DNA from: CAZYPB01 sp964649265
GTDB taxonomy: Archaea; Micrarchaeota; Micrarchaeia; Burarchaeales; JAKAKT01
Direction of reading: 5' to 3'
Assembly (NCBI GenBank): GCA_964649265.1
Contig: CAZYPB010000078.1
Span: 1-5,466 of the forward strand
DNA length: 5,466 nucleotides
Shown here piece by piece: positions 5,108-5,466 of this stretch. Both the position numbers and the translations under genes were made by a program. The stretch's first letter is position 1. Each line of letters opens with the position of its first letter. Below the pieces are notes generated by a model. That model saw only the letters and a program-made list of their open reading frames with translations, was not told the DNA's origin and searched no databases.

Positions 5108-5466
5108 AAGTGCTTTATCTTATGTACTTTCAGATATATGAAATATCGATAATCCTCTATTCTATCTGAGAACCTATCCATAAAATCATCAATAAAATTT
5201 CTGAATTCCTGGTGTGTTTTGAAAACGGCTTCTACTTCTAGATCTGCACACCCAATTGATTTATCTACGAATATCACATTTGGCTTGGACAGAGAATATG
5301 CCAGCATCCTTTCCCTTGTTTTTATATCTGAGATTTTAAAATCCACTTTATATAAAGTATAGCCGAAATACGAAAGCTCAATCTTGGTTCTAAAGCCCTT
5401 TATTATCCCAAGCTTTTTCAGATTTCCCAGGCACTTTTTTACTGTAAGAGGAGAGAGTTTAAGCTC
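5104..5466 (-). CDS. Lrp/AsnC-family-like transcriptional regulator, 5' truncated by window edge
   Basis: The minus-strand frame is open from the window edge to a TAG at 5106-5104, giving 120 residues. The first 40 or so read as the end of a winged helix-turn-helix: a recognition-helix-like LSPLTVKKCLGNLKKLGII followed by a wing strand (KGFRTKIELSYFGYTLYKVDF). The rest resembles the RAM/AsnC ligand-binding fold: a helix (TRERMLAYSLSKPNV), strands VIFVDKSIG and ADLEVEAVF, a long helix (HQEFRNFIDDFMDRFSD), then a final strand YRYFIYLKVHKIKHF. This layout is that of Lrp/AsnC regulators common in archaea. A GTG at 5346 inside the frame is an internal Val, since homologous-looking HTH sequence continues upstream. 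The start and the first HTH helices lie outside. It is convergent with iscU and shares 4 bp with it. Ligand and targets are unknown. Confidence 0.65.
   Translation of the reverse strand, partial: ELKLSPLTVKKCLGNLKKLGIIKGFRTKIELSYFGYTLYKVDFKISDIKTRERMLAYSLSKPNVIFVDKSIGCADLEVEAVFKTHQEFRNFIDDFMDRFSDRIEDYRYFIYLKVHKIKHF

Noticed and set aside
5345..5358. Perfect 14-bp palindrome ACTTTATATAAAGT that looks like a TATA box
   Set aside because: It lies inside the open Lrp-like coding frame (residues T-L-Y-K-V) and has no start codon at the expected distance on either strand; probably chance in AT-rich codons.
1..5466. CRISPR array, tRNA/rRNA, insertion sequence or toxin-antitoxin module
   Set aside because: I looked for regular repeats, tRNA-like arms, transposase motifs and paired small genes and saw none. 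Genes are tightly packed with short gaps.

Overview
The window is archaeal. It carries archaellum (archaeal flagellum) genes, two apparently leaderless genes with TATA boxes about 26 bp upstream of their start codons, U-rich tracts where terminators are expected, and an HTH regulator of an archaeal type. The pairing of ArlC with an ArlD/E-type protein points to a euryarchaeal or related (possibly DPANN) lineage, because crenarchaeal archaella use ArlX instead. I cannot assign a genus from the sequence.

Layout. (1) Positions 1-1841, plus strand: the 3' end of an archaellin gene, a pyrimidine-rich tract, then overlapping arlC and arlD/E genes for the cytosolic part of the archaellum motor. The gene run stops there; the expected arlF-G-H-I-J genes do not follow. 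(2) Positions 1842-1901: a 60-bp convergent gap almost filled by a GC-rich inverted repeat. (3) Positions 1902-3107, minus strand: a multi-pass membrane protein resembling cation/proton antiporters (CPA superfamily). (4) Positions 3108-3179: a compact divergent promoter region with two TATA boxes and a perfect 16-bp palindrome. (5) Positions 3180-5107, plus strand: a three-gene overlapping operon made of a Cys-rich HTH regulator, iscS (cysteine desulfurase) and iscU (Fe-S scaffold). (6) Positions 5104-5466, minus strand: the 3' part of an Lrp/AsnC-like regulator, which overlaps the end of iscU by 4 bp tail to tail and runs off the window.

The most interesting unit is region 4-5. A DNA-binding protein with a C-terminal cluster of five cysteines is co-transcribed and translationally overlapping with the Fe-S assembly pair IscS-IscU. 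A perfect palindrome lies between its own TATA box and its start codon. This looks like an archaeal, non-homologous counterpart of the bacterial IscR-iscSU circuit: an Fe-S or redox-sensing autorepressor of cluster biogenesis. The genes and the palindrome are seen directly; the sensing role is inferred.

No RNA genes, insertion sequences, CRISPR arrays or origins were recognised. No stretch longer than 300 bp lacks a gene.
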